Below are positions 14,536 through 26,949 of a DNA stretch of 64,000 bases, piece by piece. The translations under genes were made by a program, and so were the position numbers. The notes under the pieces were generated by a model, which was not told where the DNA came from, searched no databases, and saw nothing but the letters and a program-made list of their open reading frames with translations. The number at the start of each line of letters is the position of its first letter. Within the stretch, counting starts at the first letter, position 1. Source of the DNA: Coffea arabica (Eukaryota > Streptophyta > Magnoliopsida > Gentianales > Rubiaceae); NCBI RefSeq assembly GCF_036785885.1, contig NC_092323.1, positions 2,582,501 to 2,646,500 on the forward strand. The letters are read 5' to 3'.

Positions 14536-16860
14536 TGGATGGGGGGGAGGGGGATAGGGAAAGGAGGGAGTGCTGTAGTTCATAATATGTATATGATTCT
14601 CACCTCTGTGTAACATAGCAATGGCATATCGACTCATATCCAAGATAAACTGGTGACGAGACGTTGGCAGATGATCGGTTGTTCCATAAATCAAATAATA
14701 CAAGGGGTAAGTCTTGCGCGACGCGCGGGAGTGGATATCTATAAATACATTAATTTGTAATACAATTTTGCTTCTAGATTTGTTTGCAAAAGGTTATCTG
14801 TTACAAAATAAAGGAAATATTATTAGAATTGTTGTTGGTGTAGAATCTTGGAATTTAATTGCATATTGATGATATATCAACTACATGAAAAAAAATTAAA
14901 AACATATTTCGTTTCCTTTTAAGAAACACATCCGCCATCAAAATCCTAAATATAAACTTTGATCAAAGAAGGAAAATTTTAACTTATTCATTCTTCAATA
15001 TCACGCTGACAGCGGTGTCAATGATGAAGGTTCAAAGATCACATTGCTTTTACTTTATATGTTTCATTTCCTCTTTGGACTGCAACTTAACTCTTGATCA
15101 ACATAATCAACAAAATGCACATCCAAAAAGCAAGCAAAGCAACTTTTCTTTTTGAATTCTTCTTTCTTGCTCAACTTCCAGTCAATCGTAGTTTTTAACA
15201 AGCCAAGTATTCTTAACATTGATCTACTGCACATTGGGAGATCATACCACTTGAAACAGCGATAAGCATGATTCACCTATAATGCAAGAGTACCGTATAT
15301 TAAGAACCAATTTTCACCTCATATCAAAACTAATTTTTTCCAAGACAAACAAAATGAAATGTGCTCAAACATAATCCATAGCTTTGATAGCTATAAAATC
15401 TCCTTCCCGAATTTGTAGGTTTCTAGGAAGTCACAATCAAAGGCTCTTTGCCACAATGACATCAATCACTACTATTTGCTTCCGTTGTACTCTTTTTTCT
15501 TGCTCTTTTTCTACTACTTGTAGGCGATTGTGTTGAAATTTTCTGCTTTAATTGAGAATTTGGTGGCTTACAATTAGGATTTTGGTAACTGAAACAATTG
15601 GAAGGAGGGAGAAGAAAGGGTTTGGTGGCTTACATTTATTTTTTAAAAAAAAAAAGAGAAAACGAAGTGTGTTTTTATTTTTGTCCTTAAAATTATAAAT
15701 ACGTGAGAGAGACATGCGTTTTTTGGACAGAGAAGTGAGTGAAAATGAGTTTTGGGAGCAATTGAGTATATTTTTTTATATTTGAGAAACTACTGTAACT
15801 GATTTAAAACGTGAATGACTAAAAAAAATTTTTTTTTTGAAAATGTGAGAGAACAAATTTTATTACCTTCCTTAGGACTACACTAGGGGGACAGAAAACA
15901 GTTGGCCCACTCACTCCCTTTTCAATTTTAGTGTACAATGTTGGACCGTTCTATTAGGCTTTATAGGCAGGGTCGCGATTGACAGAAAGCATCCAATTCC
16001 TCCTCAATCCATCCTGAATACGAGACTAAGAAGAGAAAGACACAGGAGAGAATCATCAAAAAGCACAACAACAGATGTCCAGTATCCTCCTCCATCACTT
16101 ACCACTGCTGCATACTTGCTTCTTTACTACTCCCTTTGCTAATCGCAGCCACACAACGCAGAAACAAACAAGGAGGAGGACATCCAGCTCTCTTCTTTTT
16201 TTTTTCTGAACTCTCTCGGTCGGTCTATTTCCGAAGAACAAAAAAGAAAGAAAAAAAAAAAAAGAAACACAAATAGGCAATCAATCCCCTTTTGTACTGG
16301 GCGTGCTATTATTTATTGCCTAGAAAAAATTCCATCAACCCGCCACCTCCCCTCCAATCAGCACTTTGACTCCTCTACGAATTCCAAATTCAAAAAAAAA
16401 AAAAAAAGAAAGTCGCACATAGTCCTGCAGTTGGCAATTCGTACCCAGTCCTGCCCCGGTCCACCGCTCCCTACTCCTGTTATACGCCAATTCCTACTCC
16501 TACTTTACTAGCAGTAGCAGTAGAATAATTAATAATACTACGAGTAGAATACGCTTACCAGAACGTTTGCCTATTTCTGTGCTCTCGCACTGCTGCCGGT
16601 CCGCTGCCGCTGCACCCTACCCTCCTCTTTTGTTCCCTTCCCTGGTCTTCTCTTTTTATTTTTTTTATTCTTTTTATTTTTTTTTTGGGGTGGGGGGAGA
16701 TATCGTCCAAGTTTTGAGGAGAGAGAAGAGGGGGAAATTAAAAAGAATAAGAAAAAAAAAACACCAAAAGAAGAACAAAATTTTGAGCAGAGAACAGTAA
16801 GTAGTAGAGTGAGATGTCAAAAACTGAAGAATCTCTTTGGTTTGTATCGTTTTGATATAG
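13588..16860. other. Spacer between L12 and the PWWP gene
   Basis: No convincing gene. It contains a short (CT)n in the L12 3' region (about 13671-13690), a (TA)n tract at 14496-14531, and the word GGACAGAAAACCCTTT repeated near 14383 and 14441. The minus-strand ORF at 15064-15276 (70 aa, Lys/Cys-rich) is not recognised. The last few hundred bases (about 16300-16860) are pyrimidine- then purine-rich and probably include the PWWP gene promoter and leader. Confidence 0.4.
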
Positions 16861-16924
16861 AATTTCGTAAAGGGAAATTTGGTACTACTACTGCTACAAG
16901 AAGCGAAGCCCAAACCCTAATCAG

Positions 16925-17270
16925 GTATTTTATTCTCCAATTTATCGTCCCCCGCTATTTTCTTTTTTAATAAAAAAAAAAAGTTGGTTGCCACTTTTTG
17001 TTTATTGTGTTATATACTCTTGGATGTTAGTAGTATGTAGAATGAGCGTTCGTTGGTTGTAATATTATAGTATTTTATTTCACGGTGAGTGGTTGGGTGG
17101 GGGGTTTTCAAGGCCTTACCCCTGCCAGTGAGTTTTAGAGCCAAAACCCTAATACGAATATTTTTTGGTTTTTGTTTTTCTGTTTTTAAATTCCAGATGC
17201 CCTTAGATATTAGTACTAGTTTTAATTAGTTACTTGTTTTAATCTCTGGAGATAATAATTGAAACTGCAG
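16925..17270 (+). other. Probable 5'-UTR intron of the PWWP gene
   Basis: A leader ending AACCCTAATCAG is followed by GTATTT at 16925, and GAAACTGCAG ends at 17270, only 8 nt before the start codon. The T-rich interior and the placement fit a leader intron. Transcript evidence is not available here. Confidence 0.6.
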
Positions 17271-17278
17271 TTCCGAAC

Positions 17279-19906
17279 ATGGCAACACCAGAAGAAACTT
17301 CCAGACTCAGAACCCTAGCCGACGCTGTAAGCGAGCCGGCCCTGTCTGCTGCTGTCGGTTCGGGTCTCGCAGGCCCCGATAAAAATCGGGCTCTGTCCCG
17401 CGGCATCCCTGGCGGGTTCGATGTAAATAAAGTGAGTGAAGAGGCGGAGGAGGAGGAGATGGAGGACAGTGTTGTGGCGGTGACTAAACGAACTGAGATT
17501 TCCCTGGTGGAGACGAGGATGACGCTGGGCACCGGTTTGGAAGGCACTGAGAAGTTGGGGCACGGGGTTGCTCTTGGTCTTGGCAGCTCGGATGGGAAAA
17601 TTGGGCCCGCGAATGGATCTGCATCCGTCCTTGCCAAAAGTGGTATTATTGAGGATTTAAATGCTGATAATGGAGGGAATGCTATCGTGAAAATGGATGG
17701 AGAGACAGGTGCTGGTGATGATGCTGATTCTATAGACGGGCATGGCTATTCCGTAGGTGACCTTGTTTGGGGGAAAATCAAGAGCCATCCATGGTGGCCT
17801 GGGCAAATATATGATCCTAAACATGCTTCAGATTATGCACTTAAGTTTAATCACACAGGTCGTCTGCTCGTCGCATACTTTGGTGATGGTTCTTTTGCTT
17901 GGTGTCAGCCATCGCAGTTGATACCATTTGCTGAGCATTTTGAAGATATGTGTAAACAAAGCAATTCTAAGAGTTTTGTGACTGCTGTTCAAGAGGCTGT
18001 TGACGAAATTGGTAGACTTGTGGAATTAGAAATGATTTGTAAATGCGTACCCGAAGAGAACAGGAAGGGGCTTCATAGCCCGCTGGCTGCAAATGCAGGG
18101 ATTAAGGCGGGAGTCTTAGTGCCCGAAGGAGGTATTGGTAAACTTTTGTCCTTTAGGTATGACTCGGCTGAATTGCTCGCAACCGTTCAAAGTATTGCTG
18201 AGTCAGTTTCTTTTGCTGGTGTTCTTGAACTTGCAATCTTGAAGAGTTGGCTGTCTGCCTTTTATCGTGCCAGAGGTGGTTATTGGTTGCCTGTTTATTA
18301 TGAAGGCCTGCAAATTGAAGGCCTTGAAGGCAACAATAGGACTGCGGTTGAGGACAAAAATGATTCCATTGTTCCCATTGAGGTTCCTGTCCAGGGGCCA
18401 CATGAAAAAGACTGGTCTTTAGCATTGGCGGGCCCTGGAAATGGCCCAGCACCTTCTGATGATCAGAATCATCATGGGAGGAAGCAGAAGAGTGTTGCTG
18501 AAATCATGGCTGAGGGTACAGATAAGAAGTCCAAGAGTAGGAAAGGAAGTATTGTCACACAGGGAACAAATGCTAGCAGCTCTGCAAAACAAAAGAGAAA
18601 GGATGATGAAGATGGAAATCAGAATGGCAGTGTTCAATCTTCTGGAACGGTGAGGAAGAGAAGTAGAAAGAAGATCTCTAGTGCGGAGAATGGTCATGTT
18701 CAACCTCAGGAGGAAATTCATAAAAATTCTCTCTCAAGTAAGCTGAACGAGGATGAAATTGCTGTTGCTGATGATAATGATGGTGAAGGTGCAAAAGGGA
18801 CCGAAGAGATTTCATCTCCTAGGGAAAGAAAAAAGAGCAAGTACCTATCCCCTCCATACACAAATTCGCGGTTCAGGTCCGGGAATCCAATTTTCAAGAA
18901 TGAGTTGCAAAAAGAATCAGAGAAAATTAGTAAGATTGCTAGGATGGGTGAGCGCATGACTAAGGCTGCTGGAATCCTTCTCGAGCCACCCCCTCTAGTT
19001 AAGTGCAATGCTCAGACTGTGGAGGAAAAATTGCCTTCAAATGGTAAGCAAGGTCAGCAGAAGATTATTGACTCTGCAGATGTCAATGCACCAGTGAAGG
19101 AGGTGCTAGCAGGAATTAAATCTGGAGCTGTTAATCATTTGCACTCTTCGGATGGAGAATTCCCTGATTTTATCAGGGGATTCATCTCTGCATTCAGAAG
19201 CTCTGTCCGTTCTAGTCAATCAAATTACACTCCTAAAAGGCTGCCTGGTAGGAAGAGGAAATCGGTGAGCTCCGAACAAGGAGATCTGGGTAACCTTGAT
19301 GTCAAGTCAGCTGAGGCTAAATATCCACGAACCATTGACAAAAGGAGTGCCCGAGATAAGTCTGATAAACCTAAACTAAAAAAGAATGCCAGACCTAAGG
19401 ATAAGCAAGTCGATGGAAAATCTCCTCCTGAATCTCTAGTTGTGACATTTGCCCCTGGATTTTCCTTGCCATCAAAGGATGATGTCATCAGAATATTTAG
19501 CAAATTTGGGGTTTTAAATGAAAAGGAAACAGTTGTGTTCCCCGAATCTGCTAGCGTTCAGATTGTATATTCCAGTCCTGGAGGTGCAGAAGAAGCCTTA
19601 CGAGAATCATTAAAGCAGAGTCCTTTTGGCTCCCGTAGTGTTAATTACAAGGTTCGCCATTCCTCAGCTTCTTCAATGGCTGTGGAGTCCAGTCATAATA
19701 CTTCCTCTGATAACCCAGTTGCTTCGTGGCCAGCCGCTGGTGAGAAATCTCAGCTTGTTACCATCAGACAGAAACTCGAGATTATGACATCCATGCTGGA
19801 AAAATGTGATGGTAAAATTTCAACTGAGGAGGTATACCATTTGGATGCCGAGATAAAGCCACTGTTGGAGAAGGTGAGGAAGATGGCTGGGGATGTTTCA
19901 CAATAG
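17279..19906 (+). CDS. PWWP-domain chromatin protein (plant PDP-type)
   Basis: An intronless frame of 875 aa. The PWWP domain begins near residue 157 (YSVGDLVWGKIKSHPWWPGQ) and includes the aromatic-rich LLVAYFGDGSFAW strand; such domains bind methylated histone and DNA. The middle is highly charged with several basic nuclear-localisation-like runs (RKRSRKK, GRKRKS). Near residues 719-797 there is an RRM-like segment (ESLVVTFAPGFSLPSKDDV, then IRIFSKFGVL), which plant PDP proteins carry. The C-terminus is a short helical segment (LEIMTSMLEKCDGKISTEEV). PDP proteins in Arabidopsis act with MSI4/MSI5-type complexes on flowering genes; that role here is inferred from family only. The exact PDP orthologue cannot be fixed from memory. 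Confidence 0.88.
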   Translation: MATPEETSRLRTLADAVSEPALSAAVGSGLAGPDKNRALSRGIPGGFDVNKVSEEAEEEEMEDSVVAVTKRTEISLVETRMTLGTGLEGTEKLGHGVALGLGSSDGKIGPANGSASVLAKSGIIEDLNADNGGNAIVKMDGETGAGDDADSIDGHGYSVGDLVWGKIKSHPWWPGQIYDPKHASDYALKFNHTGRLLVAYFGDGSFAWCQPSQLIPFAEHFEDMCKQSNSKSFVTAVQEAVDEIGRLVELEMICKCVPEENRKGLHSPLAANAGIKAGVLVPEGGIGKLLSFRYDSAELLATVQSIAESVSFAGVLELAILKSWLSAFYRARGGYWLPVYYEGLQIEGLEGNNRTAVEDKNDSIVPIEVPVQGPHEKDWSLALAGPGNGPAPSDDQNHHGRKQKSVAEIMAEGTDKKSKSRKGSIVTQGTNASSSAKQKRKDDEDGNQNGSVQSSGTVRKRSRKKISSAENGHVQPQEEIHKNSLSSKLNEDEIAVADDNDGEGAKGTEEISSPRERKKSKYLSPPYTNSRFRSGNPIFKNELQKESEKISKIARMGERMTKAAGILLEPPPLVKCNAQTVEEKLPSNGKQGQQKIIDSADVNAPVKEVLAGIKSGAVNHLHSSDGEFPDFIRGFISAFRSSVRSSQSNYTPKRLPGRKRKSVSSEQGDLGNLDVKSAEAKYPRTIDKRSARDKSDKPKLKKNARPKDKQVDGKSPPESLVVTFAPGFSLPSKDDVIRIFSKFGVLNEKETVVFPESASVQIVYSSPGGAEEALRESLKQSPFGSRSVNYKVRHSSASSMAVESSHNTSSDNPVASWPAAGEKSQLVTIRQKLEIMTSMLEKCDGKISTEEVYHLDAEIKPLLEKVRKMAGDVSQ

Positions 19907-21244
19907 ATGTGGGGTCGGTGATGTACTTAGTTTTTTTATACTGTTAGTGGCTTTCCCTTTACTCGTAGGACTTCTATATCTGACTCTTTTGTTGAGGATA
20001 TTGGTGTTTGGTAGTAATTCGAGTTTGTCTTTTTCAGGAATTGATAAAGCGGGTCAAGATTATTGTATGTAGGATGTATGATATAGTTATGAAACTAGTT
20101 GGAGGGTCAATTAATTAATGTCTTAGAATGTTTGTACGTAGTCGGTGTATTCCCAAGGCAGCAGTCCCGCACCTCTGGGAAGGTTCCCTTCTTTCTCATG
20201 TCTGAATATATAGAACAATGAAACTTGTCAGTGATACTCTGCGCCCTTGTGCATAGCTGTATTTGTTGTGAAGTTCCATTGGATGATTTGGGTTACTGAT
20301 ATTCTGCTCGGGGTTTGTTTTCAATTATGAGATTGCAATTTCTACATGGTTTGCCTCCTGATCTTGCAACTTGCTTGTAAGTTGTTATCTTAAGAATGTT
20401 GTATGCGTATTAGGTTTCTACTATAATGCATCTCGCCCTTGTAGAATTACTTTTGCTCGAAGAACAAACAATGAATAATGAGAGACAGATATCGTCGTCC
20501 TCGTAAAATTTATTACGGTAGTATGAACAAGCATGCAGCGGCCATGTTCGGCTTCGCTCGAGTTGCGAGGCGTAAATACATAAAGCATTAGTTGCCTTCC
20601 AATGCGTGTTAATGGTCGTCCTTTTGTTACTTTTTCTTTTTAGCTGTCGATTTCAAAAGATAACCATCAACTTCTCAACGATTTGAAATGCACAAGTTCT
20701 TTGTTCGGCGTTATGCACGGAATGCAAATGTGTAGAAATGCTGTATTTTGCTTGAAGTTTACACTCTGATTAGAACCTAAGAGCCTTGCAATGACACAGC
20801 ATTGGAACCACAAATTCAACAGATAGCAAACAGTTCTGCAAATAATCAAATTTGCGTGTGGACATCCGCCCTGCAATGCTGTACATGCAAACACTTTTTG
20901 AGGCAATATTCTGTCAAAGAAGAATGCTTAAGCATTCCTAGATTGCCAAAAGAATCCATTTCAAAGAGAGCGCAACATAGATTTTACCACGGCTTACTAC
21001 TCCCAACCTCAATAGTAAACTGGAGGAAATTATCCAAAAGAATCTCTTTCAAAGAGAATCCAGCTGTCTATGTAAACTTCAAATCCCCTTGGATCTTAGA
21101 GAGAGTAACAATTAGAAAACTAAGAAGCAGAGGAACCAAGGGTGGGGGAAAACAAATATCACTTAATCTCATCCACACACACCGAAATCCAGTCAATTAC
21201 TATACAGACAGAGCTGGAAACCTAACGTATACATCAAGAATGCT
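19907..21244. other. 3' region of the PWWP gene and 3' UTR of the stress-protein gene
   Basis: The first few hundred bases are probably the PWWP 3' UTR (T-rich). The plus-strand 148-aa ORF at 20802-21248 lies antisense to the presumed 3' UTR of the minus-strand stress-protein gene and resembles no family. No other gene is seen. Confidence 0.45.
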
Positions 21245-23695
21245 CTAGTCATCTACAGGATCTTGAGGAGATTCGGCTGCACTGCGTTTGATGGTGATGA
21301 CAGGACATTCAGCATGCTTCACACAAAATTCACTGACTGTTCCTACAAAAACTCTGCAAACCGAAAAAGGCTTTTGATCAGCAACTAATATGCCAAGTGA
21401 AGGGCTCATAGAGCTCAAACATGATTCATATGTGAGTTCCATCAAATCCATTATATGCATCACAGGGTAAGGATTCTGAGAAATGAATACAATAATTAAA
21501 AAACAGACATGCCTCTGGAATGGACCAAGTCCTCTACTTCCAACAACGAGAAAGTCTGGTTGAACACGCCTAACTTCATGACAGATAACTTCCTTCGGAT
21601 CACCTTTCTTGATCCATGCTTCACAAGCAACCTGGTATAAAATACACCATCAAGGTAATGAACTACAACAAAGGCCTGGCATAAGGTGAAGGAAGGCTGT
21701 CATTTCTTTCCCACGGCAAAGGTGAAAAACAGCAATAAGGTTCATTGTACAGGCTAGAGTTTAAAACAAAGAAAATTCAACTCAATGGTATACATATTTG
21801 AGAAAACAATTAAGAACCAAAATTTTAATACCCCAACTTCATGGCATCTGTTCACAAAATATTCTAGCAGATGAAGTCCTCTGATCTTGTTTCTGTGATT
21901 CATTCTCCTAAAATCTTCTGGTGATGCAAATATGCTATCCATATCATCAAAACCTTGCAAAAGAAACGTTTGAGAAGAAACTCAGTAGCAATTAAACATT
22001 CTTCCAAGTAGATACATCAACAAATTTTCAACTAGTCATAACCTCAAGATTTTTTTATCCAGATAAAGAGTAAAATTGACTCCTTGAATACACCGATTCT
22101 AATCTATATAAGAAAAAGTAACAAAAATGACAAATTGTGCATTTAATCTTGCTTTGAGAACTTTGAGAGAATTTGCAACAAAAACTAGAAGGTACATTAT
22201 ATAAATTCAGCAAATTCTCTGGGGAAATATTGTTTAATACCAACCATAAGCAGTCCTGAAGATTCAGTACTCTGTGAACACCTAACCACATATGGAAGTT
22301 CAAGCAATTTTTCTTCATCCAGCTAAGAAAGAAGTAAAGTAAATGCAGATGAAGACAAACTATAGCACAACCCTTCATGTCTGACACTGAAAAAATGTGT
22401 AATATGGTCCAGGTCTCATTTCCTATCAGCATACATCTGAGAGCTAGCTAGAGCAAAGTAACTTTCAGAAAGACAAGTTCAGCAGCTTTATCTTGGCACG
22501 CCATCATATAGACAGCCTGACTACGATAAGTAGAGGCCAGTAGAGTGGAAAGCATAGAACAAGAATACAAAATAACAATACAACTTCCAGTATAACTCGT
22601 CCATCTGCTGTCCTTGGCTGATGACCAAGAAAAATACATCTAAAGTGCACAATATGTGCCAGTAATGGAAGAAACTTCCCTCAAGGCAATAGGTGAAATG
22701 CATCAAGATCCTTTTTGCAGATTAAAAGGCACATTCCTACACAGGCTCCAAATAGTTTTAACTGTAAACCTGGACAAGGTAAGAATTCTCATCTCTTTCT
22801 AAAACCACATCATCTTGCACCAATCCAATTATAAAGTGTAAGTTATTAACATCAATGTTCATCATCTCCACATTAAAGCTTACCTCCAGGAATCACTGAA
22901 GTGGTGTCAGTTTTAATAGGTTGACACTCAAAACCAAACAGCAGTCTTAGACCTTATACACATATCCACAGGCCGGCTAAGTAAAATCCCAAGTGTGGAA
23001 ACATTATAAGCTAGATGAACAAGTTAGTTGTCTCTTTGCTATTCAACCGAACATGCAGCTTGTGTTTGCCAATATTACTATTTAAAGTAGGCAACACTCA
23101 AAAGGCTAATGCGTTTCTCTCCATTCTGAGATAGAACATTATACATTCCCGCATTTATCCATTCTATTACCTTGTGTGTTTCAGTTAAAGTTACTCACTA
23201 GCATATCATAATTATGAAGGTAAAAAAAATGAACGTTTTGTCAAGCATATCCAAGTCCAACATTCTAAAGGTTTGGAACCAAATAATCTTCAGACAATTA
23301 TTAGTCATGTGTCATTAGTCATATTCATTTTCAGATTAACCGTGATATCAATTACCAGTAATAAAGTCCCCGAGTAGAGCCATTTAAATTTTGGAAAACT
23401 TTAGTGTTGGGTGCCTCATATACAACCACGTAAGACATGCACAGATGCTTTATACGGTCAAATGACATCATCACGCAGTTTACCTAATAATTTCAACAAT
23501 AAACCAAAACTAAATAGTAAATGCAAAAGCAATCACGGAGATAGCTCGATCACGAGAACTCAGAAGGCATATATCAGATCAATTGAAGATCAGTAATTAT
23601 AGCTGCTCTTGACCAGCTCAGTGGCAAAGAAATTGCAAATCTATTACCACAAATATTCAGTTCCAATTTGAAATTAGTTTGTAAAAAAACTAACG

Positions 23696-23729
<34 letters not shown>

Positions 23730-24148
23730 GATATCCCAAACAAGAAGGTACGCACGTTTTCACAAATATAGACGACGAAAAATTAATTGAAAAAACTAAC
23801 AAACAAGGCAATAAAAAGCCCTAATTAACCAATTCGCAACAAAATTTCCCAAAGAAAAAATCAATCGCGTATAAAACTCCAAAACAACAGACGTTATACA
23901 TGGTACTCTCTGGACGAGCTAGCCGCTAGATAGATACATAAAGACTAAAGAGACAGGGAAGAATAATCACCATCTTCATCAGGAACTTGAACATGTAGGA
24001 AAAGAATTTTGAAGCCAGAAGTGTTGGAGCGGATGATCTTTTTCAGAGTCCAATCAAAAGCTCCTCTGCTGCTGATGGATGCATGCGGATACCCCTTGAT
24101 CGTCGACTCGTTCACTCCCATCATTATCCGAGTTGGCTCGCTCTCCAT
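21245..24148 (-). CDS. Universal stress protein A-like protein
   Basis: Four minus-strand exons: 24148-23971, 21953-21832, 21631-21513 and 21353-21245. They total 528 nt, 175 aa. The start MESEPTRIMMGVNES is the usual USP beta-1 region, followed by FDWTLKKII and ILFLHVQVPDED. Exon 3 carries EAWIKKGDPKEVICHEVRRV and VVGSRGLGPFQR; exon 4 begins VFVGTVSEFCVKHAECPVIT, giving the G-2X-G-9X-G(S/T)-type nucleotide-binding region of the family. Intron 1 is about 2 kb. The intron between exons 3 and 4 must use a GC donor (AGAG|GCATGT) to keep QRVF in frame. USP proteins are small stress-induced, ATP- or AMP-binding proteins; the substrate here is unknown. Confidence 0.92.
23699..23726. repeat. (GA)n microsatellite in intron 1 of the stress-protein gene
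   Basis: About 13 GA units within the first intron, about 250 bp downstream of exon 1 on the minus strand. Confidence 0.9.
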
Positions 24149-24892
24149 CCTTCTCAGTTCTAATTTTCGTCCCTACCTCACTCACTGAGTCGCTCTTTCT
24201 CAAATCTCAACTGACTGGAACTATAGCTTTTCCTCTGTGAAGCCCCTGGACGAGTCTAGAGTCTGGACTGGGGAGTCACGATTATTTAGAGTTGCGCCGG
24301 GTGCTAAAATGCGCTGGGTCTGGCGACATCATATGCTACGGCTACCACTGTCGGTGTATGGTATGTTTTGTGCACCGAATCAGTCCGGTCGTGGCAGCAC
24401 GTGCACCGTGCACTGCATTGTGCCTTTCGACCATGTGAAATGCCAAAGTTGCCATCCGAACCACATTGTTGGACTTGAACCCGAACCTTCAGCCCAATTG
24501 GTGAACTATGCCATGCACAACACAACACAACACCACGTTCATTCTAAAGTTGGGCTTGACTCGTTGAAGTTTGCAGGTTTTTGTTTCTGAGTTATGACAT
24601 GACCGTCAACTTATTTCAATATTGCATTATACTAAGTAGTAATTTTCTTTGCGGTGCATATAGATAAGAGAACAACTACCTTTTGTTCTTAATAATCTGT
24701 TCAAAACTCACTTTAATGATGCACCATTAATTAGCTAATCAAGCTAGTTTTGAAATAGTATAGAAGTTGACGATCTGTTGAAAAAAAAAACTAGTTTTGG
24801 AAGAAAACCGCTCATTTTGGGTCTAGGTACCATTTTTTTTCCCCTATATGTTAAAAAGTACACAGCTCGCTACTCTTCATCTATATTACATA
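24149..24892. other. Upstream region of the stress-protein gene
   Basis: Presumed promoter for the minus-strand gene starting at 24148. The plus-strand 117-aa ORF at 24237-24590 overlaps an open minus frame and has no recognised domain, so it is not called. No other feature was seen. Confidence 0.4.
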
Positions 24893-25220
24893 CTCCCTCC
24901 GTCCCACTTTGATAGTCCTGTATTCCTTTTTCATCTGTCCCAAATCGTAGTCCACTTTCCAATTAAAGAATGTAGTTGTATTTTAATTTTCCTAAAATAC
25001 CCTTACTCAATGTAAGTAGTTGTTACTATAAACCTACCCCATTTAATGAGAGCTGATTCTTTTTTTACCATCAATTCAAGTTTCCATAAAGTTGTATCAT
25101 ATTTAATGTGAGGGTATTTTAGGAAAATAGCAATCTAAATTTACTTTTTCAACAAAGTTAACTACTTTTTCTTAAACTGTGTGAAAAAAAAATAGGACTA
25201 TCAAAGTGGGACGGAGGGAG
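24893..25220. mobile_element. Stowaway-type (Tc1/mariner) MITE, complete
   Basis: A 328-bp element. It begins CTCCCTCCGTCCCACTTTGA and ends TCAAAGTGGGACGGAGGGAG, terminal inverted repeats that continue inward through TAGTCC/GGACTA. It is flanked by TA dinucleotides at 24891-24892 and 25221-25222. CTCCCTCCGTCCCA with TA duplication is the signature of plant Stowaway MITEs. It has no coding capacity and sits about 750 bp upstream of the stress-protein gene. Near-perfect repeats suggest a young copy. Confidence 0.96.
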
Positions 25221-25222
25221 TA

Positions 25223-26703
25223 ACATATTTGTTGATTTCAAAACATTTCACGAAGCCCTAGAATTTAGAATACAGGTCAAGGGATTCCATTCCTTAACCT
25301 ACATTTTAGAATTAAAGTTCTCTTGATGGCCAGTTACTCTAAGAGTACTTGGTTGTTGATTAATTTCAGCTGCTTAGGACCTTCATCTTCATGGCTTCAT
25401 CCTTCCAGTCACCCTGCAAAAAGGCGCTGTGATTGCAGCAGCAGTAGTTAAAGTGGAGCGAGTACTGGGGAGGGGGTTGCCGTGTCCCTTTTCTTTCCCA
25501 ATTTGTTGACGCATTCAGAGGTTTTATCCTCTATAGTACTGATTTGTATCCCTGATACGAGAAGCCTCGTACAAACAGTAAATATGAATCCGGAATTTTT
25601 ACACTTTTACTCGCGACGTGACAGCTATTCAAATTTTTTTACTTCTTCCTTTTTCTGCTACATTTCTCTCCAACTCTTTTTAACTCCCTTTAATTCTAGC
25701 TGCAAAAGAATTGCCTTCCTGCGTATTAAGCTGGCCTCCCCGTGCCCTGTTAAACCAAAGAATCTCCAGGCAGAATTCGAACGAGGCGGGGCAGGGTGGC
25801 TGACAGTTTATAGGAACAAATCCGGCTGCGCTTCTTTTTGTAGAGTCTGAACTTTTTCCCACTTTGTAATTTTTGGTTTCAAAACTGCTTGCTTGCTCGC
25901 TCGCTCTTGTATTCAAGGCAACATACACAGTTTCTCCTCCAGGATTTCAGACTATTGCTCTTATACGAAAATGGGGCATACGTTTTTCTGTCATCAGATT
26001 TTACCCATGGCCAATTCACCCAAGCGCAAATTTTTTTTGTTTTTTTAGGAAAGAGGTAACTTCCGGCGCTCATCTGCCAATTTGATCCGATGCAGTGAGC
26101 TCAGTATGTAATCCTTGTTAGCTGTATTATATACTGGGAGTAGTAGATCTTTAAGATGTTGTTGTTCGGCTCTTAATGCAGGGATCAAATTAAATTGCCT
26201 ACGACTACGTACAAGCTTGCTTTGCTTAATTTCCTGGCTTCATCAAGCCTGAGGGGATTTTCACTTGCCAATTATGACATCCAGAGTTTTGAGTGTGACT
26301 ATATAATCTTCTTCAGTCTTGCTTTTGTATCATTATTGGTTCAGGATTCGAATCACACGTGCTTAATTAATAATTAAGAGTGAAAAATATGTGGCAAGAG
26401 GGATGAGAAGATAAAAAATAATAACGATGAAAAAAGGGCATGTTTAAGGCGAGTTTAGCGAGTTTACTGGGACCTCAATTATTTAATGTTTAATTTGATG
26501 CATTAGCAAATTAAGATACCCAATGTTGTAACTTAAGTTCCAGAAAATAGAGATCGCCCCAATTATTACTTATTAGTTGCAATATCGTGATGCGATACGT
26601 AGTTCTATACCACATGGAGGCATGAGTAATTAGTGGAAACTTCTAGTATATGTGGGATAACCCTACTTGTTTTTCCCTTTTCAAGAATCAAAACACACAC
26701 ACA

Positions 26704-26734
<31 letters not shown>

Positions 26735-26949
26735 CGGGATATTAATGGCTAAAGCTGGTGAACGAAATTTAATCTCTTCTTTTTTTTTTACGATTTATAA
26801 AATTCCTCCAACTTTGCATGGTATATATGCAAAGTGATCTAAAATATCCAAAGGGCACAATAAAAAATTGATTAATAATCATATGCGCTGACGGTGGTTA
26901 TAAAAAACTTATTCCTATCTTACTGCTCTTTTTCTCCGTCTATTCTCTC
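25223..26949. other. Spacer without a recognisable gene
   Basis: Several ORFs of 60-120 codons overlap on both strands with no family resemblance. A (TA)n run lies near 26715-26733 after an ACACACATGTATATG stretch. Nothing else is supported. Confidence 0.45.

Noticed and set aside
17239-17637. 132-codon minus-strand ORF
   Set aside because: Antisense shadow of the N-terminal part of the PWWP gene.
20802-21248. 148-codon plus-strand ORF
   Set aside because: It lies antisense to the 3' end of the stress-protein gene, has no recognisable domain, and shows the amino-acid mix of non-coding sequence.
23699-23726. Regularly repeated short units considered as CRISPR-like
   Set aside because: A plain dinucleotide repeat; no repeat-spacer pattern exists anywhere in the window.
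24237-24590. 117-codon plus-strand ORF upstream of the stress-protein gene
   Set aside because: No family resemblance; GC-richer promoter or leader DNA tends to be open by chance.
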